A stretch of 64,000 bases of DNA from Cornus controversa (Eukaryota > Streptophyta > Magnoliopsida > Cornales > Cornaceae): contig CM048851.1 in the NCBI GenBank assembly GCA_026545225.1, forward strand, positions 34,995,956 through 35,059,955. The letters are read 5' to 3'. Made by a program: the position numbers and the translations under genes. Position 1 is the stretch's first letter. The number at the start of each line of letters is the position of its first letter. Below the pieces are notes generated by a model. It saw only the letters and a program-made list of their open reading frames with translations. It was not told the origin of the DNA and did no database searches. Of this stretch, positions 12,287 to 24,700 are shown in pieces.

Positions 12287-14687
12287 CACCCGGGTGTTAT
12301 GATTGAAATGTTTCAATCATGAATCTTGATTGAAATTTAATTTTTTACTGGTTGCAATAATCAATATCATTTTTGTTCTGATGCAATGAGTGTTTGATAA
12401 TTGTATTTATGTTCTGTTCATTATATTTAAGTTCTTTTATTGACTGGTTAGATTACTTGATCTGCATGCTGAATCGTATTTGTATGAGAGAAATTTAATA
12501 AAAGAAGAGAATGGAATTGATAACAAGACCTCCATTAGTGAATAAACAAAGGACTGATCATTTGCTTTACAAATACAAAGGAGTTGGAGAGCAAGACGAC
12601 TTTGTTGGACTGCGAATATCATCTCCGCGAGAGAGAGAGAGAGAGAGAGAAGCTACAATTTATAGGCCCAGAATATCCTATAGAATTTTAAAGGTTGAAA
12701 TATATAGGCCCTGGAGAGACTTTAATCAGTCCAAAATCTTACTTGTTTGGGCTCATAATTGAAGGCTGAAGTGAATTTGCGTATTGGCTCAATATTTGCA
12801 TCTTTGAGAAAAAAGCTACAAAATCCTACTTCAACAAAATAGGCTGAATTGGGGGTCATCTTCACAATTTTAATTCATTTGTCATTGCATCTTGTAATAC
12901 ATATGATAAGCCTCTTATATTTCAAAAAAAAACCATTTAAGATGTTGTTATTGCAAAAATAGCATTGTTAATCATCAAAGGAATCCTTGTTTTGAACAGT
13001 TATACCAATTGCTTTTGCAGCTATATAGCAATAATCAAAATTATATTGACAATAAAAAGTTTAATATTATCCAAATCATGGCATGTCTAATATGTCCAAT
13101 TCATGCTTGTGTTGTGAAAATAAAATTTAAGAGACAACAAATTAGATATTGAATAGAGTAAGAATTGGAGAACCTTATTATTATTATTTTTTTTTCTGTT
13201 AAAGATATCTTAAATATGAGAATATTTACATTGCATTCCACTAAATGTAAATATATCGAATGCATCTGAATTATGCGTACACAGTAAGTGTAGTAAATTT
13301 TATCGCATGTGTTATATACACGATGCATTGATGCACTCCCCCCAAATACACAGTGGCATCGCATATAAGCAACCGACACATTGGCTTGCTCCTTACACTA
13401 CCTACCACCAATTGACTTTGGCTTCCACAATTAACAGCTTATACTCAATATGCCATTCACACACAATTCATTACATTTTACATTTCTTTTCTGCAAATCA
13501 TTTAATAGGAGTAATTATGTGGTGGACAACTTTTTTTACTAATCTTCCATGAGGTGGATCCCACGTATATTAAAGATTGGACTTTTCTGTATTTTGCTAT
13601 AAAAAAAACACTTTAAATGTAGATGGAGGAAGGCGTTTGATGTTGACTGAGAGGGATATGTGATGTTGGAATACCATAAGCTCTGGCCGGACATATTTAT
13701 TTGGTCCCATCCTCAATCTAGACAGCAACAACCTTGAATCCAAACCCTCAATCTAGACAGCAACAACCTTGAATCCAAACTCTCCTGCATGCTATCAAGA
13801 GAGTACTTGAGAAAGATGTATTTAATTATTATTTTGACTTTTTACATATTTTAAATTGTACTGAGATGACACTAATAAACGGATACTGATATTTAATGCA
13901 CTACAACACTAACCTCCTCAAAGATTTATGTGTATATTATATATATTCACTTGTAACGTGTACAATCAAATTATATATAAATTTTTACATAATTATCCTT
14001 TTATATTAAAATTGATATTTTTTTTGTTTTATTTTAAATCTCAAACCTTTTCAAATTTATATAATATATTTACACACTACACTATATTATATACTACTTA
14101 AAAATTAGAAGTATTTAATTGAATCACATAATAATATAATTTTTAAAGGTCCCTTTTTAAATCAAACAAGCTTTCAAAATTTCAATTTAAGTAAAATTAG
14201 GATTTACTTTAATTTTTAATTTAATTAAACATATCTTTCGCAAAAAAGGAAAGAAAAATTTAATTAAAGATTATGATTTATTGTAAATATTGGTTTACTT
14301 TCAATTTAATATTTTCTCTCAAATACTTTGATATAAAATTTTCTTCCAATTCAAATACTTTTTATCTTAATCACATATTTTTTTACCTTTCAAGGTAAGC
14401 TTCATATATTATGAAACTACTAATATGTTAAATTTTAAAGAGAATGACAGTTATATCATTATAATTATAAGAACCAAGCATTCTATCATGTAAGGACTCT
14501 TGTGTAATTTGATTGTAAAGAAAGGAAGAATACTAGCTCCCTATTTAAATTGTAAATAATATTAACTTTTTTATTTTACACATTCAATACAACTTGATAA
14601 CTTGCTTAAACTTAAAAAAAAATTCTGGACTTTTATGTTTTTTCATTGAGCGTTGCTCCCAATAAAAGAACATATCTCTTATGCATA

Positions 14688-14718
<31 letters not shown>

Positions 14719-14732
14719 AAGTACCATAAATA
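12287..14732. other. AT-rich intergenic DNA
   Basis: No supported gene. Contains a (GA)n run at 12629-12650, a 35-bp tandem duplication at about 13706-13782 (CTCAATCTAGACAGCAACAA twice) and AT-rich low-complexity sequence. Short open frames here match no family. Confidence 0.5.
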
Positions 14733-15592
14733 GGGAGGCGATATTCACACTCCTCTTTTCTATAATTGCATTCCACCTTCCTTTTTCTTTTAAAGAAAGT
14801 GACAAGATGGTCTCTAAACTAATTAATATATCATCCCTTATTTTATAATATCACAATTATCCTTTATACTATTAAGTTAAACTCTTTTTTACCTTTTTTT
14901 TTTTGCTCCTATCAAAAGAAATAATTTTTTTTTTACCTTTTTTTACTTTCTTTAGTACTTTTTTTTTTGTCTTGTCAAAATGGATAATTTATTCAATAAA
15001 AAATTTTTTTTTTGCTTCTTCCAATAGAGATAATTTATTTTTTTGAACCTATCAAAAGATATAATTTATTAAATAACAATAACTTTTTTTTGGGTACTCT
15101 CAATGTAGATCGTTTATTCAACAAGAATAAATTTTTTTATGTACTTTTTTTTTTTTGGGTCCTGTCAAGAGAAAATTTATTTAATAAGGATAACTAATTT
15201 TTGGGTACCTTTTAATTTTTAATTCCTACCAAAAGAAATAATTTATTCAACAGAGATATTTTTTTTATCTCATGCCCAAAGATATAATTTCTTTGACAGA
15301 TATATATCTATATATTTTTTGGTCTTGTCAAAAGAGATAATTTATTCAACATTGATAACTTTTTTTGAATCTTGTAAAAAGAAATAATTTTTTTTTTGAT
15401 TAATTTTTTCCGAGTTTTTTTTTTATCCGATCAAAAAAGACCAAAAATCATTAAAGATAAAAGACAAATAAGATGTCTGAAAGGGTAGTTTAGTATTTTG
15501 AAAAAAGTTAATCATTCACATGTGAAGTGAAGGTTAGAAGTGACATTTCTCTTAAGATAAAGTAGAAAATGGAAATGCGAATATCGCCTCCC
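14733..15592. mobile_element. Non-autonomous hAT-type element carrying a minisatellite (860 bp)
   Basis: Perfect 14-bp terminal inverted repeats GGGAGGCGATATTC / GAATATCGCCTCCC are flanked by a perfect 8-bp TSD, CATAAATA (14725-14732 and 15593-15600). The inner arms are inverted too but diverged. The centre (about 14880-15440) is a degenerate tandem array, see the separate entry. No transposase. The 8-bp TSD fits hAT, but the family is not one I can name. Confidence 0.85.
14880..15440. repeat. Degenerate minisatellite inside the hAT-type element
   Basis: About nine diverged units of roughly 55-65 bp. Each has a T-run, a core like CTTGTCAAAAGAGATAATTT, then ATTCAACA and GATAACTTTTTT. Clear cores are seen near 14970, 15050, 15105, 15165, 15225, 15280, 15330 and 15375. 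Confidence 0.75.
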
Positions 15593-16367
15593 CATAAATA
15601 ATATACCCACATATATATACATAGACAGAGAGAGAAAAAGAGAGGGTGGAATCGAAGAGAGAAAAAGGGGCAGAGAGAGAAGTGGGACCGAAGGGAGAAA
15701 GGTTGGATAAAAAAAAATCTTTAATTCACGTTTTGTTCTATGAGTAAAAGATGGATTGAATATGGTTACGCATATTCAACCCAACTAATTCGTCAATTAA
15801 TTAATTTATATTTAACCAATTTGTTTTTGACCCGCATAAAAAAATTAGTCATTTATATTATTTTTAACTAAATAAATATCAACGAATCCACAAATTTACC
15901 ACCCAGTCTCGTGTGAGACCCTCCTCTTGAGATCATTACTCTATTTTAAACAAGTATTTGGACGTGGCTGAGGTTGAAATAAGAAAGAGAGAATGGACTC
16001 ATGATCTCAATCATATCACATATCCCTCCTACTTATGTTGATGAGCTCAATTGAGTTGGATCCCACTAGATCACAATTCTGTTGCCACGTGCGATGAGTA
16101 TAGATAAACACCTCATGAACACGTGTGAGATAGATACATCATCAATGTCTTTATTTGCTTTATTATTTCTTGTCAGCTTGCACGTAAATCTGTGGGCTGC
16201 TGGAATATTCATTCAGAACAACAGTTAGTACTGAAACCTCTTCATAATTTTAAATATATATATATATATCCAAACTCCAAAGTTCTCTCCTCCTCCTCTT
16301 TGTCATAATCTTGTGTCAATGTGAACGTCATTGCTCACTTAAATTTTCTCTTTTATTTTTTTTCATT
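15593..16367. other. Intergenic, no gene seen
   Basis: AT-rich. Contains a purine-rich GAGAGA stretch at 15625-15700. No coding potential recognised. Confidence 0.5.
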
Positions 16368-17153
16368 AGAACAAAATACACTCACACTTTTTTAAATTCT
16401 GTTTTAAGTACAATTATATTTATAATTTGATAAAACTTACACTCACATTTTTTAAAATTTGATGTATAATTACACTTAACTCCAACACTATATGTATTGT
16501 CTGTTTTTTTATGTTTAAAAGACTACGTTATTCCAACTTTTTTTCCATTACTTCTTTTTAAACCTTAAGTCCCCCTGCGCTCGCACACGTGTGTGTGTAT
16601 ATATATTTTTTTTGCAACACTAAAAATATATTATAAATTTTATTAAATATATTTTTAATACATGTTATATTACATATTTTCGTATAAAATAAATTTAAAC
16701 ACATGTGCGCGCACACACATGTGTATATACATAATTATCATCACATTAAGATTCATAAAGCTTAAAAAAATTACAAGTATTTATAATTTGTAATTTATAT
16801 TAAAAAAAAAATTTAGTAAAATACGTAATATAATATATATTAAAAATATATTTAATAAAATTTACAATATATTTCTAGTACTGCAAATATATATATGTAT
16901 GTGTGTGTAGGGGGTGTTTAAGGTTAAAAGGAAAGTAATTAAATGAAAGTTGAGGTAATATAGTTTTTTAAACATAAAAAATAATTTTAAAAATGTATTT
17001 GTAGTGGTGGGATAAAACAGATAATACATATAGTGTTGAAGTTGAGTATAATTATGCATCAAATATCTAGGAGTGTAAGTATAAGTTTTGCAAAATTATA
17101 AAAATGAGTATAGGTAAGACAAATTTTAAGAGGTGTGAATGTATTTTGTCTTT
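16368..17153. mobile_element. Large foldback element with arms of over 300 bp
   Basis: The left half (about 16368-16735) and the right half (about 16790-17153) are inverted copies over nearly their whole length. Matching words include ACAAAATACACTCACAC against its complement at 17130-17150, AACACTATATGTATTGTCTG against the complement at 17020-17040, and AATTTTATTAAATATATTTT against the complement near 16850. Only a short centre with TG/CA repeats separates them. No ORF. TSD not resolved. It is a MITE-like hairpin about 450 bp upstream of the gene at 17606. Confidence 0.82.
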
Positions 17154-17410
17154 TGTATTACGGGTCATTTAATCCTATATTTAATTTCTTTAAAATTATT
17201 TTTAATAACCTGTTAATTTGGACCCTTATCACGGACTCCTATCCCCCTATTACAAGTTTACAATTAACTAGCATTTTCCGTTTCACTCGTGCTTCTTATA
17301 TATTTCATGTATGTGCCTAAACCGCCATCTCTGTTTACTTTCTCGAATTTTCCGAATGCTACTATCAATTCCACTTGTTTCAGAGTTATCTCTATTTGTA
17401 ATTAAAATAC

Positions 17411-17412
17411 TC

Positions 17413-17440
<28 letters not shown>
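17411..17440 (+). repeat. (TA)n microsatellite, possible TATA region of the next gene
   Basis: A run of about 15 TA repeats ends about 165 bases upstream of the ATG at 17606. The position is compatible with a TATA box, but low-complexity sequence cannot prove it. Confidence 0.4.
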
Positions 17441-17449
<9 letters not shown>

Positions 17450-17605
17450 CTTGGTTGGGGATAAGATTAAGAATTCCTATGGCCCACCTACCACCATCAA
17501 CAAAAAAAAATTTCCAACTATAAAAGATATGTTGGCACTGTGATGGGTGCACATACATCTCTCTGCGTTTGATCTAAGAAACAAGAAGGTTTTGGTTTTC
17601 AACAA

Positions 17606-17678
17606 ATGGGTTCTCTTATGGCTGGTTGGGACTCGCATGTCCCTGATCCTAGAACTGGTAATTATTCTTATAAACCCT

Positions 17679-17716
<38 letters not shown>

Positions 17717-17921
17717 TGTGTGTGTGACACTCTGTGTATATAGTCTTCTGTGTGGTTCTTAATTAAGAGTGTAAAATTTCAGTGAAGTTACAGAGGAACT
17801 CGTCACTGACAAAAGGGGTAATTGAGGACTATTGGAGACAGAAGAAGAATATTGAGGAAGAACATCTCAAAGCTATCTGTGAGCTACCAGATGACAATCA
17901 GGTCTAATCTCGATCTATCAC

Positions 17922-17967
<46 letters not shown>

Positions 17968-18231
17968 ATGTACTTAAAGTAATTAAATATGATCTGTGAT
18001 ATTTTTTTGACAGCAAATGATAATTAAGGAGGCTAAGGTAAAGATTGAGAGATCATGCTCTATGCCTTCAACCAATAAAAAGATAGAGAGATCAATCTCT
18101 CTGCCTCCAACCATTACAAAGGAGAGTTTTATGGACAATATTCAAACTCATGAAACAAGCTTGAAGGATCTAATAAAGCAAAATGGCTGGTATGGACTCA
18201 CCCTTTACATTTTATCAGCTCAATCTGATTT

Positions 18232-18307
<76 letters not shown>

Positions 18308-18469
18308 TTGCTTCTGTATTAATTTAATTGTGGTTGCAGGTGGGCTAGAACAAACTCTGCATTTCTGAATGAAATTCCAGTACTGAACGAAGGTCCTACC
18401 TACAAGTATGCATCTCAGTTCCATGTACCCAAAATGGCGGTCTCCAAGTCACAAGCCCACACTACTTGA
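17606..18469 (+). CDS. Small plant protein of unknown function (MGSLMAGWDS type)
   Basis: Four coding exons, 17606-17657, 17783-17901, 18014-18189 and 18340-18469, join in frame through GT-AG introns to give 158 aa. The start MGSLMAGWDSHVPDP is followed by a basic, helical, charged stretch (LTKGVIEDYWRQKKNIEEEH), a Ser/Pro-rich middle with two similar IERS-C/I-SMP/LP motifs (about residues 68-85), and a C-terminal part with WWARTNSAFLNE and YASQFHVPKM. No signal peptide or membrane segment is visible; it is probably soluble. I recognise the MGSLMAGWDS opening as typical of a plant family without known function, from memory only. An AATAAA signal lies 26 bases past the stop. All three introns carry simple repeats, (TA)n at 17688-17713, 17928-17964 and 18268-18305 and (CT)n at 18235-18267. 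No function is proposed. Confidence 0.85.
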
Positions 18470-19086
18470 ATCAGCGCATGATGCAAATCTTCCTAATAAA
18501 ACATGTATATATATGTATATATACATATGTATATATATGTATGTGTGTGTGTATAAGAGTTGTGATATACTGACGTTTATAGAGAGTTTTAAGTATGATT
18601 GGAATGATTTTGTTCCCAGATTTGGCGAAGGATTGTGTGTGTAATGAGATGGTTCAAATCTTCAAATGATGCATATATATGATGTAGAACTGGAAAAAGT
18701 ACTGTAATGCACAATGAAATTTTGCTTCTTAGTTCTTACTTACATTATGCTGACTTTCCTATAGTAAGTAGTAAATATGTGGTGTAAAAAGGTGCAGTGA
18801 AAAAAGAAAATTCAGTATGTCTAGCATTATTCATATGTATGTGTGTATATTATATGGAATTGCAAGTTTTTGTTGCATATATGGTTTCATTTATTGCTTG
18901 AAGAGAAATGTGCAATGTAGAAGCTAAGAATTGGTTCATTTGTTAAGGCTAAAGTCATGCCCGACGAGTGGAGCGACACACCAACAAACAATTAAACACG
19001 CACGAGGCACTCAGCCAAATTTGTGAATCCCCTGCATTGCTTGGACTCGCATTTTGCCAGCCTCCGTATAGAGATAGAGACTCATT
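18470..19086. other. 3' UTR and intergenic DNA
   Basis: After the stop there is an AATAAA at 18495, TG/TA-rich repeats at 18505-18555 and otherwise AT-rich sequence. No gene is seen. Confidence 0.5.
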
Positions 19087-19305
19087 CCTTCAATGCTAGT
19101 GGATTATTGCATTGCTTGGACTCGCATTTTAAGCTTTTGGGTCGGATTTTCGATCTGTAACGATCTGTTACAAGTGATATCAAAGGATGACATCCTTCAA
19201 TGCTAGTGGATTATTACATTGCTTGGACTCGCATTTTAAGCTTTTGGGTCAGATGACAAATTTACGATCTGTAACGATCTGTTACAAGTGATATCAAAGG
19301 ATGAC
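19087..19305. repeat. Duplicated LTR-end/primer-binding-site relic, 107-bp unit
   Basis: Two tandem copies start CCTTCAATGCTAGTGG at 19087 and 19194. Each contains TTGGACTCGCATTTTAAGC and ends GTTACAAGTGATATCAAAGG. The last part resembles an LTR end followed by a mutated primer-binding site for initiator Met-tRNA (usual TGGTATCAGAG). With the integrase relic at 19500-19664, this suggests a degraded LTR retrotransposon. Confidence 0.55.
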
Positions 19306-19499
19306 AATTTCTGATTGGTGACTATCCGTTACAAATGATATCCCATGGACACTCTGGCCAGATGGGGGTGTCTGCTCCCACTGAAATTCTTTTATTTATA
19401 TTTAACGCCTAAAATTTTGGTAATGTTACTGAAGTTTTGGTAAAACTCTCTTACTTCGATAGTTTGGGTTTGAATTTTTTTTTATCTTCTTGTTGTTCA

Positions 19500-19664
19500 A
19501 GACCTTCCCCCTGGCCAGAATGCCATGACGCATTATGGGTAAGTCACCTGAAACAGCAAGGGATGTTGACATTATTGAAACAACACCATTATTTGCCCCA
19601 AAATAAGGATTGTGCCATGGAGTACACGAAGGCTTGTCTTACCTACCAGCAAGACAAAGTTGAA
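19500..19664 (+). pseudogene. Relic of Ty3/Gypsy integrase zinc-binding domain
   Basis: One plus frame reads ECHDALWVSHLKQQGMLTLL, then KQHHYLPQNKDCAMEYTKAC and LTYQQDKVE. The spacing fits the HHCC zinc finger at the start of Gypsy integrases (H..x..GH, T...L...YYWP, C..CQ..K). The frame lacks the rest of the polyprotein, so this is a short decayed fragment with no likely function. Confidence 0.65.
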
Positions 19665-20047
19665 TAAGCTAAAACTGTTGGATTATTTCTCTGCAATTAC
19701 AACTCATTGCTTTGGCCAATTTAGCTCTTAATACATATGATCATTGAACCATTTTCTTGTACCAATGAAGCATTAGGAGAGTGTGTCTACTTCATAATAA
19801 TGGAAGAGCACACAACTGCACATACATTTATAAGAAATCATTGAGTCATTAGGCTGCACCTAAAGAGACATATTTACAAATCATGACAGACCATATCATA
19901 TAGGAAAATTGTATTGGCATGAGTTTACATCTCTCAAGTGGGTTGATTTAATGGATTCGAAAGGATACTGATCTTGAGAAAAAATAGTTTTGAGTGTCGA
20001 TATTATTTATACACACTAAGATTATGAGCTCAATTTGGTCCTAAGTT

Positions 20048-20468
20048 TCATTGTTTCAAAACCTTTTTAATCCGCAGCGTTGGTTCCATTGCTGGTGCCG
20101 GTGCTGGTGCCGGTGGCTGTGGCAGTACCACAGCTACAAGTGCTCTTCTGGGCAACAACCCCAACATTATCCTAGCGCTCATTCCTTCCCCTTCCTCGCC
20201 TACAAAATATGAAGATTTTCATGAAAATTTTCAAATTTTCATTAGGGTGAATAAAGGAAGCTAATGATGCAATCCAACTATGTTGTTAATATGTCAAACT
20301 ATAAAGAAAAGCTTGGTGGATGAAAGAATATACATACACAAATTTGTATTTCATACCATTTATATCCAAGTTGGCCTTTGCAGACGCCGACAAACGAACG
20401 AGTGTAGGAGTGACAATTGTGAGGACAGCCCAGAAGAACAATATCAAAACAAAGGTTCTCCGGCTCAT
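20048..20468 (-). CDS. Possible small secreted peptide precursor
   Basis: Two minus-strand exons, 20468-20357 and 20199-20048, join at a GT-AG intron to give 87 aa. Residues 5-24 are strongly hydrophobic (FVLILFFWAVLTIVTPTLV) after MSRR, with a likely signal-peptidase site after LSASA, so secretion or a membrane anchor is expected. The mature part contains SARIMLGLLPRRALV, then a Pro/Ala-rich PQPPAPAPAPAM stretch like that of arabinogalactan peptides, and a basic end. An in-frame Met exists 40 codons upstream (20588), but the internal ATG puts the hydrophobic segment at the N terminus. Exon 2 is also open in other frames for part of its length, so the C-terminal reading is less sure than the N-terminal one. 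No known peptide family was recognised with confidence. Confidence 0.5.
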
Positions 20469-21750
20469 TTGTTGATGAAATGTTGCAGACACTTGTGAGT
20501 GCTTGTTGAGGGTTTTTATGTTATGTATAACAATGTGAATGGTAGAAGAGACCTTCAACAACTTAGCTGGAGATGTTTTAGAAACCAATCACATAAATCT
20601 TAGTTATAAAATTCCGAACTACTACTCAATTTGATATTTATATATATACATGTGTGTATACAAAGTTCTTTGTATAAGCAAAGTCAGATATTTGACAATG
20701 ACCTTTAGTGATTCAGTAGTTGGAGTTGTTGTACCCATTGGGCATATGATAGAGATTCCACCTGTCATATCTCCAATCCAAGTCAAGGTCTGGTGCAACC
20801 TAGGTTAAAGTAATTTTCTACAAAACCCAATTTCCATTCCATTCCCAATTTCCATTCCATTCTCCCTGTAACATTGAGCTAATGCTAGAACACTTTCACT
20901 TGTTAACTACCCATTTTTCTTCAAACATGCCCAAAAAAAATGCATCTGGATGGGAAAGCAAGTTATCATAATATAATGTAATTTGTGTTCCGAAGCACGA
21001 CAATCTTTAATCCACAGAAAGGTGTGAGAGCAGAAGAATATATGAATCTATGATCAATCCACAGAGGAAGCACAGAAAGGTGACGAAGGTAAACAATGGT
21101 TAAAATATAAAGATCGGATTAAGTCAAACCCTAGAGGCGTGTGCTTAGAGGAGCGAAACTAGTGAGGCTAACACATGAACAAAGATCACAGCATTATGGA
21201 ATTTCTTAATTACAGCAAAAGAAGATCTATTATACACATGGAGATTGTAAACTTTTCGAGTGAATAATGTTTCTTCGTGGACTAATCAATGTATCTCAAA
21301 TGAAGAAAATGTAACTTGCTACACCCACTTGTGGCCTACTACCAGAAAATGCCACATAAAGATAGTACAATAATCCAACAAATGACCTGGACTGGCTAGA
21401 TCAACTCTAGGCATGACAGAAAACAACTCATTAAGGCATTAAGATAACCAAATCAATCTTATAACAATGAAGCAAGGGCTGGCTTATCACCCACCATGTC
21501 TGGTTCCTAATAAAATATATTCTGTAACAAAGTGTTTTGAACCAGTCTATGAGACGTCAGAATCCTAATCATGCAAATTGCATTTGCTTCTAAAGTCAAA
21601 ACAGAATTTAAGTCAACAACATACATGTTAACTACAGATACATGTTTTACACGAAAATATATGTTCCACTGGAAAATCTTGGAGCATGAAACCATGAGGC
21701 CTGTGTAACTCCTATGCTTTTCCTCCTACTAGGTTCGTACGTGGTCAACT
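20469..21750. other. Intergenic region, RER1 3' side
   Basis: Holds a short tandem (AATTTCCATTCCATTC twice near 20830-20865) and a stretch at 21000-21200 with repeated CCACAGA/GGTG words. No gene supported. The RER1 3' UTR probably occupies the upper end. Confidence 0.45.
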
Positions 21751-24700
21751 TCAGTCCCTTGATGAGCCACTGCCACTTGCAGCAGACTGCTTACCAGAAT
21801 ACCTCTGTCAAAATCCAAAAAGACCGGTTATTGTATATTTCATTCACAATAACACAAGGGAAAAACATGACAAATCCCACAGGAACCACCACATAGTTAA
21901 CTGAGAATATGATAAACAAACGGAAAATATTAGAAAATAAGAAAAATGTTGCATGGCAGCACAAAAAAACTCTCACCTGCTTTCCGGTGTTGAATGGGAT
22001 GTATTTGTATTTTATCATGTGCATGATTTGACGCTTCATTGTGAGAACAAATAAAACAATCCAATAGCAGAGCAGTATGGGCCAGAAAACTGGGACATCA
22101 AACACAGTAAAGAAGGTCATAACAAAAGCCACACAGAAAGCCTTCGTGATGGCATACCTGAAATCATAAAACAAAAGGGAAAAGGTTAGTCTCAAGCAAG
22201 TGAATCTCGATAATACAAGAAATAATAAACTGATAGGGAATAACCCCCCTCCCCCAAAGAAAAAATATATCTATATATATACAAAAAAAAAAAAAAATCA
22301 CACAGAGACACTCTCAAGTTAATTTGGTGGACCCAAAAATAGATTCTGGAGTGAGTTGCGCAAATCTTAATCTACACCATCTCCTCTATCAGGGCAACAT
22401 CTGCAGCACAACTGCACAAGTTCCATTATCAGTTCCTCACACAGCCTCAACCCTCAATATTTTTGGTACTTTCATTGTAGTTGTAGTACCTTCACTTTCA
22501 AGTTTCAACTATTTATTATGAGAGGAAAGAGTTCAAATTACTAATTACTAATCAACTACATCAACAATCATGGAGGCTCTCAGGGTTTCTGGTCAGCAAA
22601 GATTCTTAAATCGCAAACGTCATAAACAAACATTATTGGGTCAAAATTTCTTCCTATTAAATTTTTACTGCTTGCGTATGTAATATTGGCGTCCAACTTT
22701 AACAATTAAGAACTGTGAAACCAAAAGTCACTAACAGAATAAAAAATAAAAAAAGAAGAAAAATAAAGAAACTAACAAAAACAATACCAAGATATTAAAA
22801 TAGTTGGAAGATTATATGACAAACCTGAATCCTTTTTTAAAAAAGAAAAAAAAAAGATACTAACTCTTGAACCAAATCACTCACTATAAATGCACAGGTA
22901 TAACAATATTTGCACTAATATTAGAAACTCAAGTAATATCACAACAGAAAGAAACAATATCATCTTCATCTTTGCCTTAATCCCATATGAATGGGGTCGG
23001 CCACATTATTCTCACCAATTGAATGAGAATTTCATCAAGAAAAAGTATGAAAAATCAATTATATCTTTCAGCAGATCAATGCTAGTAAGGTAAGGTTGCT
23101 CCATTGTGATTTGGAGGTCACTGGTTTGAAACAAGGAAACAAACTCTCCGTATGAAGAGGTAAGGCTACGTTGATCTGACCCTCCCCAGACTTCGCAATG
23201 GCGGGCGCCTCGTGCGTTAGGTTTATCCTAGTAGATCAATGCTTGTTGGTGAGAAAACAAATCTGATATATTGAGAAAAGCCACCATATATGGCGAAAAC
23301 TTGGTACAACTATTTGACCAAATATAATACACCATACATAAAGGCTAAAGCCCTATCCTGTATTAGATACTGATGCTTCAAATTTTTCCCATAATTCCAT
23401 TTGTCATTATTGCATCATCTCATCTATAAGTGGATGCGTGGGAGGTCAGCCATATCACAGCAATGTCACGTCTCCACTGCATGACTAAGCAAATAGTTCA
23501 CCAAGTTTTTCTTTCCTATATGACATTGGCTACTTTAAATGAGCAAAGTAACTGTGTTGGACACATGACACTCGGGCATAGGTAATTGGACATGTACCTA
23601 GCAAGCCTATAAAAGAATACAAGTTTATATATAATTGTTCGTTCCCACTATATCTTTTATTACATTATTGCTTCAATACAAGTGAAGTTTCCATTTTACA
23701 TAAAAACACCATTAACCTAAAAGTTAAAGAAAAATATAAAAAATATGCATATTTAGCTTCCTGAGCTCTTAGAAAGTCCTCAACTTTAAAATTCCTTCTA
23801 AGAAAAATGTGATGTTTGGCTGCACACAGGGAAAGCACTTTTCTTCCTGAATTCCATGATCAAGTAGTCTGTTTAGGAGAAACAAAAAATAATTGATTTT
23901 AAGGCCTTGTTTGGCAGAGCTTTTGCTTCACCTTTTACACAGTAGAAAAAGAGAAGCAGAAGCTAAATGAGGAAGCTAGTACTCACCAGCTTCCTCTAAA
24001 TGCTCTTTTTGGACTCTGAAGTTCTTCCGCCTTACCAATCCAAACACTCTCCAAAACGGCTTTTGAACTTGAAAAGCCGAAAGCCGCTTTTCAAAAGCCA
24101 ATCCAAATAGGGCCTAAAACCTCCTTTTAAGAAGCCAAAACTATCTTTTCTAGTAAAATAATTACTTTACCAATTTATCCCTAGTATATACATATAATGA
24201 CAAGATTTGCCCATTCCATAATAGGATTTGGAGGATGAAACTCATGGCCACAGTCAAACCTTCCAGAACTCCCATTGCCGGTAGCCAAACTAAAACCTCC
24301 TTTGCCAACAAACATTCTTGGGCCTCCCTTGACAGCAATCATACTAAAGGTCATTGGAGGACAATGAAGTATTAGGGTAAAAGGTCTGCTCCGATGGTGG
24401 AAGAGGATTATGTCATGTCTGCCGCCTTAAGAAGTTGGATCGTACTCTGTTGAAATCATAAACCTCTGGAATAGACATGGTTTCTCTGCTTATAGGTGGT
24501 TTTGAATTTATCTGGTTTGTGAAATTTGACAATGAAGACAGAAAAATCTTATGGTGGACTTATATTGAGATTTTAATTTGAATAAAACGGTATCGTGATT
24601 CCAATTATTGACGAATACTTCCCTTCATATGCCAGTAAGTGTGTCATTGGATCTGTACAGAAGAACATTACTCATGGACCCGAACAGAAAGTCACGCCCA

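Noticed and set aside
18183..18424. Open frames on both strands rich in SLSLSL, YIYIYI and ERERER
   Set aside because: They are translations of the (CT)n and (TA)n microsatellites in intron 3 of the small gene, not proteins.
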